DNA from: an uncultured Castellaniella sp.
GTDB lineage: Bacteria > Pseudomonadota > Gammaproteobacteria > Burkholderiales > Burkholderiaceae_B
Assembly (NCBI RefSeq): GCF_937988725.1
Contig: NZ_CALKHS010000009.1
Location: 533,744-597,743, forward strand
Reading direction: 5' to 3'
DNA: 64,000 nt
The number at the start of each line of letters is the position of its first letter. The stretch's first letter is position 1. A program made the translations under genes and the position numbers. The notes under the pieces were generated by a model that had not been told where the DNA came from, did no database searches, and was given only the letters and a program-made list of their open reading frames with translations. Positions 61,970-64,000 of this stretch are shown piece by piece.

Positions 61970-62731
61970 CTACCGGGGTACATGCACGTCGTCGGCGGGC
62001 TTCTCGGTAGTGGACGCGGCGCTGGTGTCGTCAGCCGCCAGCATGTCCATGGCCGACAGCAAGGCATCGCCCTCGATCGGCCCCTGCAGCAGGATGGCCT
62101 GGCCCGTCTGGCGATCGAGCAGGCGCAGAGACGGCGTGGCGGTTACGCCGCTATTTGTGGCTTCCGCGGCCTGGGCGCGGATGGCCGCGTCGGGGCGCTC
62201 GCTCGCCATGCACTGTTCGATGGCTGAGTTTGTTTCGGGGTAACGCAAGCCATCGGGCAAGCCCTGGCCGTCGCTGCGCGTGTGGGCATAGACCCATTCG
62301 ACCGCCTGCCAGAACGCCGCATGCCCGCCCGCTTCGGCGGCGCACTCGGCCAGACGTGCCTCGGCCGACGCGGCAGGCTCGTGCGCGGCCAGCGGCTGGT
62401 GATGCCATTGCAGTGCGACGTCGGTGTTGTTGCCGACCCACCGCTTGAGCTGCGGGAAGTACTCCCGGCAGAACGGACATTCCAGGTCGGCATAGAGCGT
62501 CAGCGTGAAGCGGCCTTCCGGGTTGCCCATCTGCCAGGGTGGCCCAGCGACCTGCGCCGTGCTGACCGGCGCGGGCGACGGCGCTGAGGATTCTCCGGGC
62601 GTCCGGGACACCAGCCAGATCAGCAGCAGCGCGACCAGCGCAGCAGCCAATACCCAGGGCCAGCGAGGCCGCCAGCGGCGACGGCGGAACGCCTGGACCT
62701 GCATCGGAATGGAAGGACGTTTCTGTTCCAT
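61970..62731 (-). CDS. Membrane-anchored DsbA-like thiol oxidoreductase
   Basis: This 253-residue protein has a basic cytoplasmic tail, one transmembrane helix (WVLAAALVALLLIWLVS) and a periplasmic DsbA/thioredoxin fold. The redox motif is CPFC (LECPFCREYF), and the cis-Pro loop is GVTATPSLRL. It probably forms or corrects disulfides in the cysteine-rich ICE secretion proteins. It lies 13 bases after the VirB4/TraC gene. Confidence 0.87.
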   Translation of the reverse strand: MEQKRPSIPMQVQAFRRRRWRPRWPWVLAAALVALLLIWLVSRTPGESSAPSPAPVSTAQVAGPPWQMGNPEGRFTLTLYADLECPFCREYFPQLKRWVGNNTDVALQWHHQPLAAHEPAASAEARLAECAAEAGGHAAFWQAVEWVYAHTRSDGQGLPDGLRYPETNSAIEQCMASERPDAAIRAQAAEATNSGVTATPSLRLLDRQTGQAILLQGPIEGDALLSAMDMLAADDTSAASTTEKPADDVHVPR

Positions 62732-62744
62732 GGCGTTCTCCGGT

Positions 62745-64000
62745 TTACGACAGTTCCAGGGCCGGCGACTCGATGCCGCGGGTCTGGTCGATCTTCTCGG
62801 CCACCTTGAAAGCCGCTTCCAGTTCGGTGCAGCCGTACTGTTGCATGAGCTGGTAGCGTTCGGCCTTCTCCTCGGGTTCTGTCTGCGCGAGGGCGAGGTA
62901 CAGGCTCGGCGGCACGGCGCGGAACAGCACTTCCATGCTCTTGGAGAGGATGACGCCTTCGGTGAATTTCCCCGCCTCTTTGCGCGCCGAAAGCATCAGC
63001 GCCTTCTGCGCGGGCGAGAGTTCGCGGAACCGCGCGATCTTCTCGACTTCATCGGGTGGCATGCTGAGACAGATCCACCACTCGATCATGTTGAGCATGG
63101 GCTCCGCGGCGCGCGGCAAGTCGTCGATGTTCTGCGTCGCGAGCCAGAACCAGGCCCCCAATTTCCTCCACATCTTTGTAATTTTCACGACGTAGGGCGC
63201 GAGCAGCGGGTTCTTCGTGATGATGTGGCCTTCGTCGGTGACGTTGATGATCGGGCGGCCCAGGTACTGGTCGCGCTCGGCGATGTTGTTCACCGTGCTG
63301 ATCAGGCTGATGTAGGCGATGGAGAGCTGGGCGTTGTAGCCCTCCCGTGCATAGGTCGCCAGATCGACCAGGGTGATGTCGGCTTCGGGCCACGGCGTGC
63401 CGTCGCGGTCGAACATCTCGCCGTCCGTGCCTTGGCAGAACATATCCATCGCGTCCGCCATCTCCAGCAGCCGCACGCGCCGCATTTCGGGCAGCGTCGG
63501 GTCCTGGCCGCGGGTGCGCAGCGCGTTGCGCACGTCGCGCGTGAGCACCGTGCGCTTCTCGGCCACGCAGTGCTCGGCGGCGTCGAGGATGCACTGGCGG
63601 ATCAGCGAGCGGTCGGCCCGCGTCATCCGGGCTTCTTCCTTGTCCTCGCCGCCCGTGATCATCAGCCGCGCCGTGATCTCCAGTTCGCCGAGCACGTCGC
63701 GCTGCTCGTCCGCCTCCATAGCCGAGGCGTCCGGGGGCAGGTCCTCGTCCAGCGCATCAGCATCGAGGGTCTGCACGTCGCTCGGCGTTTCGATCAGCCG
63801 GCGCGCATCCGCGAACGGCGCGAGGCTGATGCCGGAGCTTGGGGCCAGCTTGACCCGGTTCACCGTTAGCCCGAGCCTGCGTGCGAAATCGCTGAACAGC
63901 CCGAAGCTGTTGCCGGCCTCCACGATGAACAGCCGCGGGCGGTATATCGCCGTGACCTGGTTCAAGAGGTTGTTGAGCGTCGCTGACTTGCCCGAGCCGG
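62745..64000 (-). CDS. Conjugative transfer ATPase, VirB4/TraC type (5' part missing)
   Basis: The visible 418 codons are the C-terminal AAA domain of the ICE secretion ATPase that powers assembly of the mating channel. Walker A (SGKSATLNNLL) lies at the very edge of the window and Walker B is NVTDEGHII, with the following WLATQNIDDL. The N-terminal half lies beyond position 64000. The family is the TIGR03744 (PFL_4706-type) ATPase of ICEs. Confidence 0.9.
   Translation of the reverse strand, partial: GSGKSATLNNLLNQVTAIYRPRLFIVEAGNSFGLFSDFARRLGLTVNRVKLAPSSGISLAPFADARRLIETPSDVQTLDADALDEDLPPDASAMEADEQRDVLGELEITARLMITGGEDKEEARMTRADRSLIRQCILDAAEHCVAEKRTVLTRDVRNALRTRGQDPTLPEMRRVRLLEMADAMDMFCQGTDGEMFDRDGTPWPEADITLVDLATYAREGYNAQLSIAYISLISTVNNIAERDQYLGRPIINVTDEGHIITKNPLLAPYVVKITKMWRKLGAWFWLATQNIDDLPRAAEPMLNMIEWWICLSMPPDEVEKIARFRELSPAQKALMLSARKEAGKFTEGVILSKSMEVLFRAVPPSLYLALAQTEPEEKAERYQLMQQYGCTELEAAFKVAEKIDQTRGIESPALELS

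Noticed and set aside
40703..64000. Second att core that would close the element inside the window
   Set aside because: I saw no second CGTTTCCCGCTCCA. The transfer genes continue to the right edge, so the far end lies outside.

Overview
The window comes from a GC-rich betaproteobacterium, most likely of the family Alcaligenaceae (Bordetella/Achromobacter relatives). The reasons are the protein sequences of the housekeeping genes and the local gene orders: ftsK/trxB divergent, hrcA-hemH-grpE-dnaK-dnaJ, nadK-recN, and fur/bamE-dapB. It has two parts: about 40.7 kb of chromosomal backbone, then about 23.3 kb of an integrative and conjugative element (ICE) inserted at a tRNA-Gly gene and running off the right edge.

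Backbone (1-40626). From the left: the 5' part of ftsK; trxB overlapping an Smr-domain gene; an EmrE-type exporter; a TAXI-type TRAP transporter pair; a double-GAF GGDEF/EAL signalling protein; an Lrp-type regulator divergent from metC; an MFS exporter divergent from an AraC regulator; a secreted metallo-beta-lactamase-fold hydrolase; icd; two single-domain cytochromes c; a MoxR ATPase/GNAT/VWA set; and a periplasmic M16 protease. A catabolic-looking locus follows: a TRZ/ATZ-type amidohydrolase, a TauE/SafE-type transporter and a LacI regulator in one direction, then a convergent NCS2 nucleobase permease. The same palindrome lies upstream of both transcription units. The heat-shock genes grpE-dnaK-dnaJ are preceded by a good sigma-32 promoter, with hemH and hrcA upstream. 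NAD kinase, recN, fur, bamE, dapB and murB complete this half.

ICE (from about 40685). The 3' end of tRNA-Gly(GCC) carries an 18-base att core that differs at one base from the ICEclc core as I remember it. Next come a tyrosine integrase of the IntB13 type, an effector-only LysR fragment facing a small XRE regulator, and a block matching the ICEclc control module. In that block a tetR-marR-lysR operon (mfsR-marR-tciR) runs away from a three-gene outer-membrane/MFS/HlyD efflux operon, and two near-identical operators lie between them. Cargo follows: a DUF3861 gene, a PagL-like lipid A deacylase, what looks like an LpxR remnant, and a patatin-like phospholipase. The transfer part holds a MobH relaxase, a RES-type toxin-antitoxin pair, DUF3742, a TraG-N protein, the ICE proteins of the PFL_4709-4711 families, a membrane-anchored DsbA-like protein and a VirB4/TraC ATPase cut by the window end.

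The most striking observation is that the C-terminal tail of the integrase and the antitoxin of the RES pair share the same domain: 39 identities in 88 aligned residues with no gap. The element's recombinase may therefore carry a toxin-binding or antitoxin-like module. Other leads are the three-site AAATCGATTT regulon, an inverted repeat that covers the integrase ribosome binding site, an unexplained multi-stem region after the EmrE-type gene, and the lipid-modification cargo.
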